The notes: generated by a model from the sequence alone, not told the origin. A DNA stretch of 64,000 nt from Oscheius tipulae (GCA_037178975.1 JASJZH010000003.1:5580001-5644000); one strand, 5' to 3'; shown: positions 11,511 to 24,010, counted from the first letter of the stretch. A program made the numbers and translations.

Positions 11511-11964
11511 ATGGAACTGCTAATCTTGCCTCTCCTCTTCGTTTCCGTCTTGACTGAGGACAAACTCTATTTCTCCAAAACTAATAAAGTTTGTGTTTTA
11601 AGACTTGAGAGAAACTTCCTTCCAGGGTCCACACATTGTCCGACATTCTTTCTTTAGCAACCAGTTCCGCATCGGCTACAAACTGAAACTGTTCTGTGAG
11701 GCACAAGGTCATCCACTTCCAGCCATTGTCTGGTACAAGGCGGGCAAGGAAATCTCTCCGCAACACAGGATCACTGTCAGTTCTTGTCGCTTCTTTTTAA
11801 ATCAAGTATTTCAGGTGTTTGAAGAGCGATTCTCGAGTCATGTGGCTTCTCGACTGCAGATCGACCTGACCCGAGTCACGGACGCTGGAGAGTACGAGTG
11901 TGTGGCCGAGAATGACAAGGGCGCTAATGTACGAAAATTCAAGGCCCAATACATTTTGAAATGA
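11511..11964 (+). CDS. Secreted one-immunoglobulin-domain protein (oig/zig-like)
   Basis: The start at 11511 gives a signal peptide (MELLILPLLFVSVLTED). Two introns are removed in phase to leave about 125 residues. A single I-set Ig domain occupies the rest: the first Cys in KLKLFCEAQGHPLP, the core Trp in IVWYKAGKEIS, and the second Cys in DAGEYECVAENDKGA. This is the size and layout of nematode one-Ig proteins (OIG and ZIG families), which act in synapse organisation or axon maintenance; the role here is inference from family. Its stop lies only 22 bases from the stop of the convergent TMEM131 gene. Confidence 0.8.
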
Positions 11965-11986
11965 AGGAGGCATTTTCATTCGAATG

Positions 11987-14900
11987 TTACTCTTCCTTCT
12001 TGTTGTCCTGTTGTCCCTTCTGGCCGAGAAGACTCGTCCAAGAGGCCGACGGCTCGTTGCTGTTGTTTGTCTGCGACCAGAGATCGAACTCTCCGCCTAA
12101 ATAGATTTCATCAGATGCAAATTAACAAAGTACCTGAGAAGATGGTGCCAAAGGTCGGTCCGAGAGCAGCGCCAAGTCCCAGTGGATCATCGGACCAAAG
12201 ATTCGCGCTGTCTGAAGTGCCAGCTTGGCTCCAATGAGGAGTCGACTCTTCGTTCTGGGGCAGCCATTGAGTTCCGGGCGCCAATGATGGGATTGGCCAG
12301 TTGCTGCTTATCTGAGCGTTTTCGAGACTCAGCAGATCGCTGAGAGGAATGTCCTGTGGCATAGGCCAGTCCCCGAAAGTACCTAGAAAATTATTGTCTA
12401 CTTATTCTAAGAAAAAATACTGACTAGCTCGGCTCCTGGTTCCAGGTGGCTCTTCCTCCTGAACAGCCTTAACGGGCTGTTTTCCCTTTCCGCGCTTCCC
12501 TCGCTTCCTGTGACGAACCTTCTTCTCTTCTCCAACACTGCTGATCGCACTCTCACTACCCCAATCTGAACCGAGTTTCTCCGAAGCCTGCACAAGAGCA
12601 TTGAAGTCATCGTCGAGATTGCCGGTACTTACATCCTCGCCCATCCAGTCAGGAGCACTGATTTCGCTCTCGACAAGACTCTGTTCTCCCTCACTGGGGT
12701 TGCGATATCTCAGCATTGCACCCAGGTGATGAGGAGAAGGCTCACTAGCTGTACTGTCATCGTGAGGAACTCGTAGTTCCAGATGGTCTCTTGGATCGAA
12801 AGACGATTGTGAGACCAGAGAAGGAGTAGGAGTGGGTGGTCGATAGGACATCGAATCGTCTTCCGGCATGTAATACTCCCGATTCATCCATTGGTATGGG
12901 TTCAGTCCTGGTAACACAGCAAACGGCATAGGCAGTTCTCCAGGTGTTTGAACTGGTTCCTCGACAATTTCTCTCGAAGTAGACGGCTGTCTTTGAGCCA
13001 CAGACAGCGATCGGGTCTTTTCGACTCTCTCCGGAGGTGGTTTTCTCTCTTGTGGACCGCGTGACAGTCGTCTACTCGCCTCCTCTGCCACATCAAAGTT
13101 GTCCATCAGCTTCTGAGTCTTCTCCAGCCTTTGAACCATCCTCTTCTCAGCCTCATTCATCTTCTTTCGGTTCTCCTTCTCTCCAGATCTCGAATTCGTT
13201 GCAGCCTTCGGCGAAACGGAGGTCTTTGCTCTGTAATTGTATTTTAGAATTGATATTTCTCATGTCATACGATAGCTTGTTATTATTGTTGTTGACAGGA
13301 GCCAGAGCCTTCTTAGGCGGCTGCAGGTTCGCATTCGAATTCTTCTGACTGACAGCTGTCTTTGCAGTCTCTGCTGACTTTCCTTTACCGACAGGATGCT
13401 CCTCTTTTGGCTGCTCAGATTTCGGTTTCGATCCCACAACGGAGACCTTGGCCTTCTTCTTTTTCTGAAATGGATATCTTACAAACAGAAAACTTGGGTC
13501 ACCTTGGGAGGTGCCTTCGGCCCATTCTCCTTGTTCCTGAAGGCCAGAGTCAGTCTCCAGACATAGTGTACTGTAGTCAGAACCGCATTGGCGAACACGT
13601 AGAAGTATTTTGAAACAGTAGAAGCATCCGCTGCTGCGTTGAGACTCGATGGCTGAGTTGATCCTTTCCATGTGTCTTTCGGAGGGACCGTTTTCTTCAA
13701 AGGATCGGGACTGTTCAAGTCGAATGTGGTCCTGGTGGCTGTATGCTGTTCTCGGATAGCACAGGCTATTGCTCTGTCTCCTTCCAAGTATGCACAGGCC
13801 AGCACGCAGATCAGACAGAATCTGTAAAATATTTTTCCAACTGAAAGTGTAACTCACATGAGAGCAGTGACGCAGCTGTAGTACATAAGATTCTCGAAAG
13901 GCGGTCGTGGAAGAGCTCGATGACATCTAGCCATCATGTCAGCTGGGACTGTGGCAGCCAGTGGGAAAAGCCAAGAGGAGCCATTCATGTGCATGTACAG
14001 CTGAAGATCGGCCTCATTCGTTGTGGTCAGGAAGTCTGGTGTGTAACTGAAACAGCGGCCGGTTGAAATTAATCAAGAATAACCCCCATTTCCATAATCA
14101 GGGTGCGAAATGGACTCACGCGATATCGAGCGCATAGCTCTCGTTCGGGCCGAGACGGAACGGATAGCAGTTGAGAATACGGAATCCCCGGTTCTCACAG
14201 GGGAAACCATTGATGCTCATGTTGACAATGTTGAACGGAACTTCGCCTGTATTCGAGACGGTAAAGGGTCGTCTGACAGTGAGAGTCGAATGCAACTTGT
14301 GCATTAGGCCTGAACCGAGAGATTGTTATGTGTTTCATAAAAGGACCCACGCTTTGGATTGTTGCAGTCCGACAAATGATCGTGTTTGATTTCGAACAGA
14401 AGAGGGTTCTTCGAACGAGCCTCAGTTCCCTCGACCTTCATCCCGATCCGGGCACCCCGACCGTAAACAACAACCGGCTCGATGACTGTCAAGTTATTTC
14501 GGATGAGAAGAAGAGAAGAGCGGAGAGTGTAGTCCGAAGGCAGAAATCCTAGTCTCAACCTAATCTTCATGTGAGGTTTGAGCAAGAGCGAGAGAGTGAA
14601 TTTAGGAACTGTCTGGTGGATAGCCGTCTCGAGTTCTTCTCGCAGCTGAGGTACAGGACTGTCTGGTTTCAAGGTAAAGAGCTCAGTATCTCGGAGGGAG
14701 AACATCAGCGTCTCGTTCATTTCAACCTGAAGATCGTATTGTCTCTTTAAAAAGTCAAAAGCTGCCTGTTCTGTCAACGGAGTAAGTAGATGATCCCGGA
14801 AGAACTCGACAACAGCCTCAGCATCTGGATAAATCACGAGCGGTATGACCTGGACCACAATCGGGACCGATGTTGGATTGGAAAGAGTCAAGTTCACTAT

Positions 14901-17900
14901 CTATAACAAATGTCTTGCGCTGTTAGACAGCCTAAAGTTACCGTAAAGTTTCCCAGAGCAGTGAGCGGAAAATGAACAGAGTTGCGGGTCAAAAGACGTG
15001 GCCATGTCAGCTCGGCAGTTGTTGGAATTCTTATGTTCTTTGCCTTGTCTGTGTGCAGAACAATCGTAGTGTTCACTAGATTCTTTCCAGCAGAGACCAA
15101 TTTGTCAAACTTGGCTCTCTGCTTCTTGTACAGATAACTGTCGACTTCAGCCAAATTGGCGGGAAGAGTCAGTCCGTGCACGAACCACTGTCCATCAGTA
15201 TTGTCCAGAGGCATTCCCAGATAACAATCTTCGTTTGCGCAGGGTGTCTCTGGCATCATCATCACTCTTCCTATATTCCGATTGTAAATGTAGGAGAATT
15301 TTGAAAACCTACCAAGATTAGTAAGTCGTCCGGACCTCAAGAGAGGAGCATTACTGTGATCGAACTTTTCAAAGAAGAAACGTCGGTCAGGCGACAGAAC
15401 AGACAGTCTGGTGAGAGACATGTCCTCTGTGAAAGAGTTGAAGACTTGGAGATTACGGTAGATGACTCGTCCAGGATGAGTCTGACCAAAAGAAAGAACT
15501 TCGGGAATAGAGGCGAGGGAACCCGTTGCAACCTGAACGCACTTTTTTTAAAGTACGATTGTTGAGTACCTGGTAAGTGACTTGGAATGACCGACTCTCG
15601 TAGTCTGTCTCCAAAACCAAAGAACTGTCCTGAACTCGCCCGTCCATCGGAACTCTCACTTCCAAGTCAAAGGTTAGAGTCTTCTCCGGCTCGATGTCCA
15701 ATTCAGCATTGGGTTGAATTTCGGAAGAGTCGTCGATACTGTAAAGACGGAAGATGGCCGGGTCGGGTATCTTGACCGGTCGAAGAGACATACTCGCCTT
15801 GTTTGGGTTTTGGACAGTGAACTGAAAGAGAAAGAGTATCAGAAAATGACTAACACTCACTCGAATGGTTCTGGTATCGTTCCTCTCCACCAGACCGAAA
15901 TCAAAAGTGTCTTGTTCTCCGGAATGAAGGTCGATCTTGGTCCTCCCAGTGAACTTATGCAGCTGAACACGGAATGTGGAGACGTTTGTGTGAACATAGA
16001 AGACAGCAGAACCAAAGTCATCGGGGACCCGTTTGTTGTATTTGAGCAGAAAGACTGGGCGATCTTCTCCTACTGGCAGAACTTGGCTTTTCTCGAAGAG
16101 ACGAACCTAAAGACGGAGATCAAATGGAACAAGAACAAAAGAACCGTAAAGTATTGACGAGCATCGGGCGAGATGGAGATGTTGTAGATGGCAACGGGAA
16201 ATGGCAGCTGATTGAGCAGACGGACTGCTCGTTTGTGTGGAGCTTTGAGGTCTACTTGGAGAGCGAGATCGTTTCTCACGGGAATTATGTCACTGAATTG
16301 ATTACATTAAGTCTGTTCTGGTGCTAGAGTCTTTGTCCTTTCCTCTCAGTATAACCTATCCGCAAGTTTCTCCCCAGTAGAGCTACCAAAACAGGAACAG
16401 CGTTCTCTTAAAGACACTATCTCCCCAGCTGACTTGGCTTGCCAGCAGTTATTTTTCTCACAAAGTTATAGGTCCCTTTTGGCAAACAGAACACAAATGA
16501 GAGCACAATAGAACATTGATCGAGCAATTACGGTTTTTGTTTCCCAATTATTAAAACTCTTTGCGCTTCAGAAGCATGAAGACTGCGATCATTGGTGTTT
16601 CTAGTTTTTATTTGAACAGGCACTCGAGTCAAAGTCTTCCTGTCTACTTACCCTTGGTATACTGAGGCTCGAAAGGGGATGGTAATATTGTAGTTGCCTC
16701 CTCTGCTAACAGCAATAATCCTCCCTTCAAACTGTTTTCTGGCCGGCTTATTGTCCTCGAAATGAATCCTTGAGGCGTCGAAGAAGACCTTGACCAGGTC
16801 CGATGAAGGTCCCGGCTGTAGTCTCCCAGCATTCCCAGCATGGACAGCTATCGGTGGATGGGAGGCAAATTCCATGTAGATTCCGGTCGCGTCGCCTTTC
16901 TCGACGTACAGCGTCTCGAACTCCAGTTTTCCGTTCAAAGAGTACTGGTAGACGGAGAAGGTCAGCGCTAGAGATCTTTCTCCCTGTCTGAACAGAACGT
17001 GTCAAAAAAATGAGTGAAGGTACCTCAAGAGTCCGAAGTCGAGAAGATCACTTGTGGAGAAGACGCCTTTCTGTTTCGTGACTTGGAATGGATACACTAT
17101 CACTATCTCTACTTCTTCTAGCTCTTTTCTGAACAAGTTCCGTATAAAACAAAAAAAATCTACCAACCCATCATTGTCTATAACAGCTCCGTTGATTCGA
17201 ACAAAGTTCGTGCTGTTTTCCATCGTATGACCGATGAGGACAGCCTTCCCGATGGTCTTCGTCTGATAGGGACGAATCTCCCAATGCTGAGGAAGTTCTC
17301 CGGCCACCACGGGATCAACCTCATATGGCAGTTCGACGTGAGTGTTACCACCAGAAGAGGTCATCTTTAAAGAACTGTTTCAGCATAATATCTTGTCTTA
17401 ACTAACCCCCTTGATACGAAGAATGTTTCCGTGTGGATTATGGAGAGTGATGGGCTGAGATATAGAGGCATTGAAGGAAAGTCGATGCCCTATGGCCGGA
17501 GGAATCCTGTACGGATTGTTCGAAGATCGTCCTTTCGTCTGAAAAAGAATCTCCTCCAAAAGAACACGGAGAACTTACAACGTAGAGGAAGATACCAGAG
17601 GAGGTGTAGATGTTCAGTTTGGCGTGGACGGCGACTTCTTCACGGGGTAAGAAAGCCACCTCGAAGGTAGCCGAACCCATTGGTTCTACTTCCTATACAT
17701 ATTCCATTGAAGAATTAAAACGAGAGCCTACAATTTTGTCGAAGAAGGAAGCATGAATGTAGGTGGAACCCATGATCGAGTCCAGGACGACAGATTTGCT
17801 CAGTCTGTTCCGAACCGTGACTTTTTTAACTACCGGCACACCGACTGGTCGGTCTCCAAAGTCGAGGAAAGGCGGATCGAACTCGAGTGGCAGGAATTCT

Positions 17901-18267
17901 CCCCGATCCGTCTCCTTCTTCACAGCATAGAGTCTCTCTCGGCAACTGAAATCCCTTTATTTTCCACCCCTAAGTTCAGTTAAACCTAGTTTTTGAGGCA
18001 TCTTGGTGTACCCTGTGTCCCACGTACATGTCCGTCTCGTACTGAGAAGCCTCACTGAAGTAGTGAAGCTCCTCTCCGGTCTGAACAAAGGCCGTGTGGA
18101 GCACGGGAATGTCTTCGACATTGTCGCTGGAATCATGTGAGACCCACTGAGTTGAATTCTTTAGAACCGGTCCAATATCAGCCTACCTGATGTTCTAGAC
18201 TGTGAACAAGAAGAGGGAGGGGGAAGCATAGAACGCATATAGAATAGAGAAGGTTTAAGAAGAACAT
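11987..18267 (-). CDS. tmem-131: TMEM131 family protein
   Basis: Large many-exon gene. The start at 18267 encodes a signal peptide (MFFLNLLYSICVLCFPLPLL). A 47-base intron then leads in phase 0 to a segment with VLHTAFVQTGEELHYF and LEFDPPFLDFGDRPVGVPVV. That FDPPxLDFGxxPVG core, followed by STYIHASFFDKI and LDFGLLRY, is the family's papain-like/ASH-type N-terminal pattern. Many beta-rich lumenal repeats follow, then a membrane segment around MRFCLICVLACAYL and a polar cytosolic tail ending with Trp-containing motifs (ANLWSDDPLGLGAALGP). TMEM131 proteins sit in the secretory pathway, where the tail binds TRAPPC8 and lumenal domains bind collagen to promote its secretion. One large intron (about 16290-16650) is the only sizeable non-coding stretch. 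Length, roughly 1.7 thousand residues, fits the family. Confidence 0.88.
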
Positions 18268-19349
18268 CGACTCCGTAAGCGCATTGAATCTGAAGTGGGA
18301 AGTCGTGAGAGCGAGCCAAAACGGGAGAGATGTACTCGTAGTAGAATTAGAGTAATTGGCGGATGTTCGGAATTCCAATGAGTGACTTTGGACAGAATCG
18401 ATACACAGGTCCGAGGTGCGCAGCCCGATTTGGGGTCACGGAGACTGCGTCAAGAACACGGTCAGCCAAGACAAAAACCAGCGCAGAACTTGCTAACTTC
18501 GTTAGTTGCTTTTCACGGCCTCAATCATTGGGAGGAACAGAGGAGGAGGACACAGACATCAGTCAGTAGCTAATTACTTTCAAGGCTGTTTGGATGGGAG
18601 AAGAGAAAAAGATATGGAAGGTACAGTGATCGGAACTGTAGTGTGTTCAAGGCCATCTCGATTCTCGACTCGATCTCTGTAGTTTGAGTGAAAATCTGAG
18701 TTTAGAAAGCCTGGGGGAAAGGGTAACAAGAACGAAATCTAAGCAAACGTGGCTTAAAGCCTGGGAAAGTTCGATGTGCGCGAATCGATAGAGTTTGCAA
18801 AAACAGGAATGCGCGAGAGAAGCGAACTGGACAAGAAGACGGCAATGTTTCATCGAAGGTTTCGTCATGTCTTTTTCTCGTAATTTCAGTACAGATCAAC
18901 TGATGAAAGACAATGGATGGTCTCTAATAAAAGTCTCGCTGCCACCTGATACAACCATGTGCCAAAGCAAACAGTGAACAGTCACATGGCGGTCTGAATC
19001 CACTCTTTCGGCGACAAAATTTAGTTTGGAGATGGCAGAAATGTCTGGGAGACACGTGTACTCGCAGTCTCGCGCAGTTACTTAATCAGATGAGGCTGGT
19101 TTTGGGTAAAAACACCTTGGTCTATACTTTTCAGTACTTTTGGTACTTTAATTGGTTTCACTTTTGGAGTTTAGTCAAAGAGTACACTGGGGGAACGGAA
19201 CAAAGAGTAAGAAGTAGTAAAACCTGATAATAGTACAGTAACAGTCAGGGTGCGTCACTTTGAAAATGTTGGCGGCAGGTTGAAACCACTTTTTCTAATT
19301 TGTTGTCTTCTTTTCCGGTTTTATGCTAAGGAATATTAAACTTCAGAGG
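18268..19349. other. Intergenic region, divergent promoters of TMEM131 and DUS4-like gene
   Basis: About 1.1 kb without a convincing coding frame. It must hold the TMEM131 promoter on the minus side. Just before the DUS start there is an acceptor-like TTAAACTTCAG at 19336-19346. Several short open frames have no homology-like composition. Confidence 0.45.
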
Positions 19350-20571
19350 ATGGACCAACTGGACAGACGGAAAGACAGACCGAAATTCATTCTAGCCCCA
19401 ATGGTTCGATATTCAAAGTAAGAATTCGTCTTCTTGCTCATTTTCTCGCGTTCCAGGCTTGCCTTCCGCCAACTTGTCCGCTTATACGATGTCGACATTT
19501 GCTACACACCAATGATCTACGCAAAAAACTTCCTGGAGTCGGAATACTGTCGGAACAGCGAGTTTTCTACCTGTGAAGGTTGGTTTTTATTGGCACTGAA
19601 GGTTTCAGTTTCCAGGAGATTCCCCTCTAATCGTTCAATTTGCTTCCGATGACCCGTTCATTTTTGCCTCTGCTGCAGAACTCATCCAAAAGTTAGTATT
19701 TCTTTTACTTTTTTCAGGAAGAGAAACCTATAGGTGTGCTACTGGAATCGACCTCAATTGTGGTTGTCCGAAGTCAGACGTTCGATCGCGTGGATTTGGC
19801 AGTGCCTTGTTGACAAAACCAGACTTATTAGCAGATATTGTTCGACAAACTCGAGAACGAGTTCCAGATCCATCATTTTCGGTTAGTTTCACTATTTTAT
19901 TTTGTCCAATATGCATTCAGATATCTCTGAAGATCCGTGTTCAATATCCTATCAACAAGACGATAGATTTATGTAGAAAGGCAGAACATGCCGGAGTATC
20001 CCATCTAACTGTACACGGAAGGACACCCCATCATCGAACAGAACCAGTAGACTACGACGCCATTCGATTAGTCAAAGTGAGACTCATTTGCTCGTTGAAA
20101 ACAGTACAATTTCAGGAAGCTGTCAACGTTCCGGTCTACGCAAATGGAGACATCACCAGTTTAGAACAGGCGTTGGACATTGCCGAGAAAACGAAAGTCG
20201 ACGGTTCGTTTTTTCTCTAGGTATTTTGAAACAGGGAAATGTTTAGGTCTAATGGCAGCGAATGGTCTCCTGAACAATCCTGCGATGTTTGCTGGGTATT
20301 CGGAGGCCCCAGCCGAATGTGTTGCAGACTTTGTAAGTCTGGATAATATAACAAAAATAAAATCTAAGGTTCGATTGACCGCCGAACACGGACTGGCAGA
20401 ACATCTTTTCCACCAGCATCTCATCTATATGCTGCGGCCAGTGATGACTCCATATCAAAGGTATCCCGCCCTGAATAATCTTTCTATCCTATTTTGAGAC
20501 GGGTATTCAACGAGCTCGGATCGAGAGCGGCGATTGAAGACTTTTTACGTTATCAGCTCGGTGCCTTGTAG
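19350..20571 (+). CDS. DUS4L: tRNA-dihydrouridine synthase, DUS4-like
   Basis: Flavin enzyme that reduces uridine to dihydrouridine in the tRNA D-loop; DUS4 acts at positions 20a/20b. Visible family landmarks in order: FILAPMVRYSK (FMN-binding start), YDVDICYTPMIYAKNF, the catalytic-Cys motif GIDLNCGCPKSDVRSRGFGS, ISLKIRVQYP, HLTVHGRTPHHRTEPVDY, and VPVYANGDITS for FMN phosphate binding. The helical end is GSRAAIEDFLRYQLGAL. Short introns, mostly 35-60 bases, are removed in frame. The length is close to the compact DUS4 group, with no added zinc finger. An ATG at 19323 is possible, but an acceptor-like CTTCAG ends at 19346 and favours 19350. The gene converges on the Aurora kinase gene, 181 bases away. 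Confidence 0.88.
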
Positions 20572-20752
20572 CTTGTTGATTTGAGAACTAAAGATTTTTC
20601 TCTCAAAAACATGTACTGTTACACAGGTTTATTTCGTAGAAAAGAAGAATACAAAAGGTGTTAGCGAGAGGTGAATATACCGAATATGTTCATTAAGTGG
20701 ATATAATAAATGAATAGAAACAGAGATCAGTCTCCAATTGACAGCCTTCTCT

Positions 20753-22043
20753 TCAGGCCAATTGTTTTCTACGGTACTGCTTGAGGTGCTGCTGAACCCA
20801 GTGATGTTCCATTATCTGGAAATCGATCTGTAAGGAGACAAAAAATAACGAACCTTGTCTAGTGGGAGACGGTCTTCCGGTTTTCGCTGGAGAATCTTCT
20901 GGATTAGATCACGTGCGCCACTGCTGACATAGGAAGGAAATACATACTTCACCTGAACCGAACAGTATATTTTTCATAATGAAAAATACCGTCTTGATAT
21001 TCTTGTAGGTTACTGCTTGATCGTCGTTTTCGAATGGCGGCCTTCCGACAAGAAATTCGTAGCAGAGGACCCCTATGGACCACACATCGACCATTGTATT
21101 GTGAGCTTCTCCGACAATCATCTCTGGAGGGAGGTAATCCATTGTTCCGCACATAGTTTCTCGTCTGAAATCAGTTTGAGACGTGTTGCAAAAAAAGACT
21201 AACTTGTTGCTTCCAGCATGGACGCTCCATCCGAAATCGGCTATCTTCAGCTCTCCATTCGCTCCCAGAAGTAAATTTTCGGGCTTTATGTCACGGTGGA
21301 TTACATTCTTCGAGTGACAGTACTGGAGAGCGTCAGCGATTTGGAACATGTACTGAAAATATTTGTGAGGTTAGGCAAAAAGAAATAAATGGACAACTGC
21401 AGCCGTCTCCTCATCGAATTTGCATTTTTTCTGCAGCGCTTTGTACATTTCTCCACGGACAGCATATTCCAAAACGAGATAAATCTTCTTTTCGTCCCAG
21501 AAATGAGTGAAGAGACGTAGTACGTTGGCATGATGAAGATGTGTCTGGATTTCAATCTCACGGGTCAATTGATGCTCGACATTTGCCTTCACAAGCTGAG
21601 ACTTGAACAAGACCTGAAATAGTGAAATATTACCACGAAGACAACATCAATGGATACCTTGAGAGCTACAATTTGGCCGTCATTAGGCTTGCTTCGAGCA
21701 GCATAAACACTGCCGAATTTTCCTTTGCCGAGGGGACGTCCAATATCGAAATCATTGAGGTTAAAATATCTGAAGAGAAAGTAGTATGGCGATTATTGCT
21801 AAAACTAACCCTCCACTCACGTGGGTCCATTTTGAAGAAATGAACTTTTTCTCCTGTTCTGTCAAAGAGCCGACGGATCTGTTTTGCTGAACATCATTGT
21901 TGAGAGAAAAACACTAGAAAACCAACTTTTTTCAGAAATGCAGCCCATGATTCGGTACGTCTAGGCTTGCTGGTGAAGACGTTTCCAGCGCTAGTTTCTT
22001 CTGGAGGGACATTTATCGGTCGAAGAGGGGCCCGAGACGCCAT
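20753..22043 (-). CDS. air-2: Aurora kinase (AIR-2/Aurora B-like)
   Basis: Serine/threonine kinase of mitosis and cytokinesis. It begins [19 protein letters not shown] with a short basic N-terminus. The kinase domain shows the glycine loop ([17 protein letters not shown]), the catalytic Lys (IVALKVLFKSQ), the hinge [14 protein letters not shown], and the catalytic loop [14 protein letters not shown]. The DFG region [11 protein letters not shown] is an Aurora hallmark, and the activation loop [16 protein letters not shown] carries the T-loop threonine. It ends [19 protein letters not shown]. The short N-terminal extension fits the Aurora B/C (AIR-2) type better than Aurora A, but the A versus B assignment is inference. 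AIR-2 is the catalytic subunit of the chromosomal passenger complex. An acceptor-like TATAG sits five bases before the ATG. Confidence 0.9.
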
Positions 22044-22668
22044 AACACCTATAATAAATTTATTTATTCGTTAGTTCCCGACGAGAAAGATGAAGAAAGG
22101 TGCTAGCTTCAAAATCTAGTATATCCCGCTAAAAGGACGCGACGCTCATTTGCGTACGAGCATAGTTATCGCTATTCGAAAGAACCGCGACTCAATCTGA
22201 CAACAAGGAATAAGACAGATAAAACAGCAAAATTGGAGGCGTCTATTCGACACAGCTGGAAACACTTTTGGAGCTGACGTCAAATGAAAAAATGGCGCGA
22301 AATTGAGGAGGCACTTGGCGACAGTTCAAAATTTGACTTTTGCCCCATCTGATACCTGCATAACCCTATCGATTATTGAGGGTTTCAGTGATCGTTTACC
22401 TGATAACAAAGCTTGTAGCTCTTTTCAAGTGGTCCTTTTGATCAAAGAAGAGTTTTGGTAGTGTTCTAAAGTATAAATCGTGTCCTATTCAAGAAGGTAG
22501 GGTCTTCCTTCAAAACTAGATGACCATCGGAAACTGGAGTGTAGAGTAAGAGAAAGAACAGACAACAGTCAGGGAAAAGGGTGCAATGTGTAAAGGCTGT
22601 CAGAGAAAAACACGGAAAAGAGTCAGAAGGCTTTAGTTCTCATATTCAACACGATGGGCGGAACTGTC
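22044..22668. other. Intergenic region upstream of the Aurora kinase gene
   Basis: About 620 bases containing the Aurora kinase promoter and the 3' end of the next minus-strand gene. No repeat or coding frame stands out. Confidence 0.4.
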
Positions 22669-22941
22669 TTACTGGGATCGATCCTCGCTTTGAACTGGCT
22701 CAGCCGTAATGACGTCGGGTTCCTTCTTTTCGTGCACATCCCCCATCTTCCTTCGGTACTTTCTCTTCTTGCCACGTTCCGACTTCAGTGCTTCGAGATC
22801 CTCAAGTCGCTTGCTGAACTCCTTCCATTTGTCGCGGTCCTCTCGTCTGATGCTCTCGATTGCCGCGTAGTGCTCCAGTATCTTCGTCGCCAGCTCCTTC
22901 GCCTGGACACGGAGAGTTTTCGCTTCGGCTTCATAGTCCAT
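22669..22941 (-). CDS. Small intronless charged helical protein
   Basis: Single-exon frame of 90 residues starting MDYEAEAKTLRVQAKELATK. It is predicted to be almost entirely helical and rich in Lys, Arg and Glu, with a basic patch (SERGKKRKYRRKMGD) that could be a nuclear signal. It has a TATA box (minus-strand TATAAAA, 22973-22979) and shares a 12-base motif with the divergent gene across a 182-base promoter. No family was recognised. The paired promoter and protein-like composition support a real gene. Intronless small charged proteins in nematodes are often germline- or sperm-expressed, but that is a guess. Confidence 0.6.
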   Translation of the reverse strand: MDYEAEAKTLRVQAKELATKILEHYAAIESIRREDRDKWKEFSKRLEDLEALKSERGKKRKYRRKMGDVHEKKEPDVITAEPVQSEDRSQ

Positions 22942-23123
22942 CCTACTCTGCAGAACTGACTGTCTGTTCTTCTTTTATACTCTGCAGTTGACAGGCCTCG
23001 ACAGGACAAGGGTTCTGGCATAATTAGGGAGCAGAAAACACGTCTCAATTTGACACTTCTTATTTTATCTTCCACAGTTGAACTATAAAAAGGACTTTTT
23101 TTCCAGACGACAGTCAGTTCATC
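22942..23123. promoter_or_regulatory. Bidirectional TATA promoter with a shared 12-base motif
   Basis: The interval between two divergent intronless genes has TATAAAA on the plus strand at 23084-23090 and on the minus strand at 22973-22979. Downstream of each TATA lies the identical motif GACAGTCAGTTC: plus 23109-23120, minus 22953-22964. This is just before each ATG, where an initiator would sit. Co-regulation of the pair is inferred. Confidence 0.6.
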
Positions 23124-23534
23124 ATGGCCTCGTCTCGACGCTCCAGCAGCCGCAGCTCCGTCTCGGGTAGCAGTGCCTCCTCGTCTGGACGCTCTCAAAG
23201 TCGCTCTACTCGTAGCTCCACCGGCAGCAAGACGGACAGCAGCGTCTCCAGTCGCCGTCGCTCCAAGAGCCACGATGCCCATCGTCGTGGCAAAGACAAG
23301 AAGAAACAGGATAAGACCGAAGCGATGGTCACCAAGACGATCATCGAACTCCAGAAGCTTCTGAAGCAGCAGAAGGCCAAGAAGGCGAAGGACAAGGAGT
23401 CGAAGAAGAGTCGCTCGAAGGATGAGAAAGGTAGCTCGAAGAGCAAAAAGTCTAAGAAGGATGAGAAGAAGGGCTTCTTCAAGAGGGATGACAAAGGATT
23501 CCTGCGCGACAGCAACGGTAACTTTGCCGAATAG
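23124..23534 (+). CDS. Small intronless Ser/Arg- and Lys-rich basic protein
   Basis: Single exon of 136 residues. The first about 60 residues are Ser/Arg-rich (MASSRRSSSRSSVSGSSASS). The middle is a Lys-rich helix (TIIELQKLLKQQKAKKAKDK). The end is KKGFFKRDDKGFLRDSNGNF. Strong basicity and an intronless gene with a TATA box recall nematode sperm chromatin or protamine-like proteins, but SR-type RNA-associated proteins look similar; the role is not established. A polyadenylation-like AATAAA lies at about 23538, a few bases after the stop. It is expressed divergently from the small charged protein gene. Confidence 0.65.
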   Translation: MASSRRSSSRSSVSGSSASSSGRSQSRSTRSSTGSKTDSSVSSRRRSKSHDAHRRGKDKKKQDKTEAMVTKTIIELQKLLKQQKAKKAKDKESKKSRSKDEKGSSKSKKSKKDEKKGFFKRDDKGFLRDSNGNFAE

Positions 23535-24010
23535 AAAAAATAAAGTCTGACTCGTCCCATTGTTATTTTATCTTCTATTCTGGTAACTTGACAACAGACT
23601 TTCGTCAGACTGACCAGACTGACCGACGACCAATGGTATGTCTCTTAACTGATCCTGTTGGTTTTGAACTTCCTGAATGGCATCTTTCAATCTGAAATTA
23701 TGGAAACACATCCTATTCTACTTTTACAATTTGCAAGAGGCGTCCGTCTGCGACACAAGTCTACTCTAATCTGGAATAACACTTGGCAATGTTTGTGGAT
23801 GTTTTTTTGTCAAGTCAAGTCTAATGCAAGAAGAAACTTTTTTGAGTTAGCAAGCTACTGTTTTGTAAAAACAAAGTTATTGCTTTTGCTCCTTGGAGTT
23901 TCTTAGCAATGGTCGACTCGGAGCACGACGACAATAAAACCGCCGACTGGTAAACGATAAGTTTATTGGCACAAGAACGAATACCCGTAAAACAAAAGAC
24001 AAAAATAGTT
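23535..24010. other. Intergenic region with convergent 3' ends
   Basis: About 475 bases. It carries AATAAA just after the Ser/Arg-rich gene on the plus strand, and a minus-strand AATAAA (TTTATT near 23962) about 45 bases beyond the next minus-strand stop. No coding frame was seen. Confidence 0.4.

Noticed and set aside
18363-18573. Short plus-strand frames upstream of TMEM131
   Set aside because: Lie in the promoter region antisense to the TMEM131 5' end and have no coding features.
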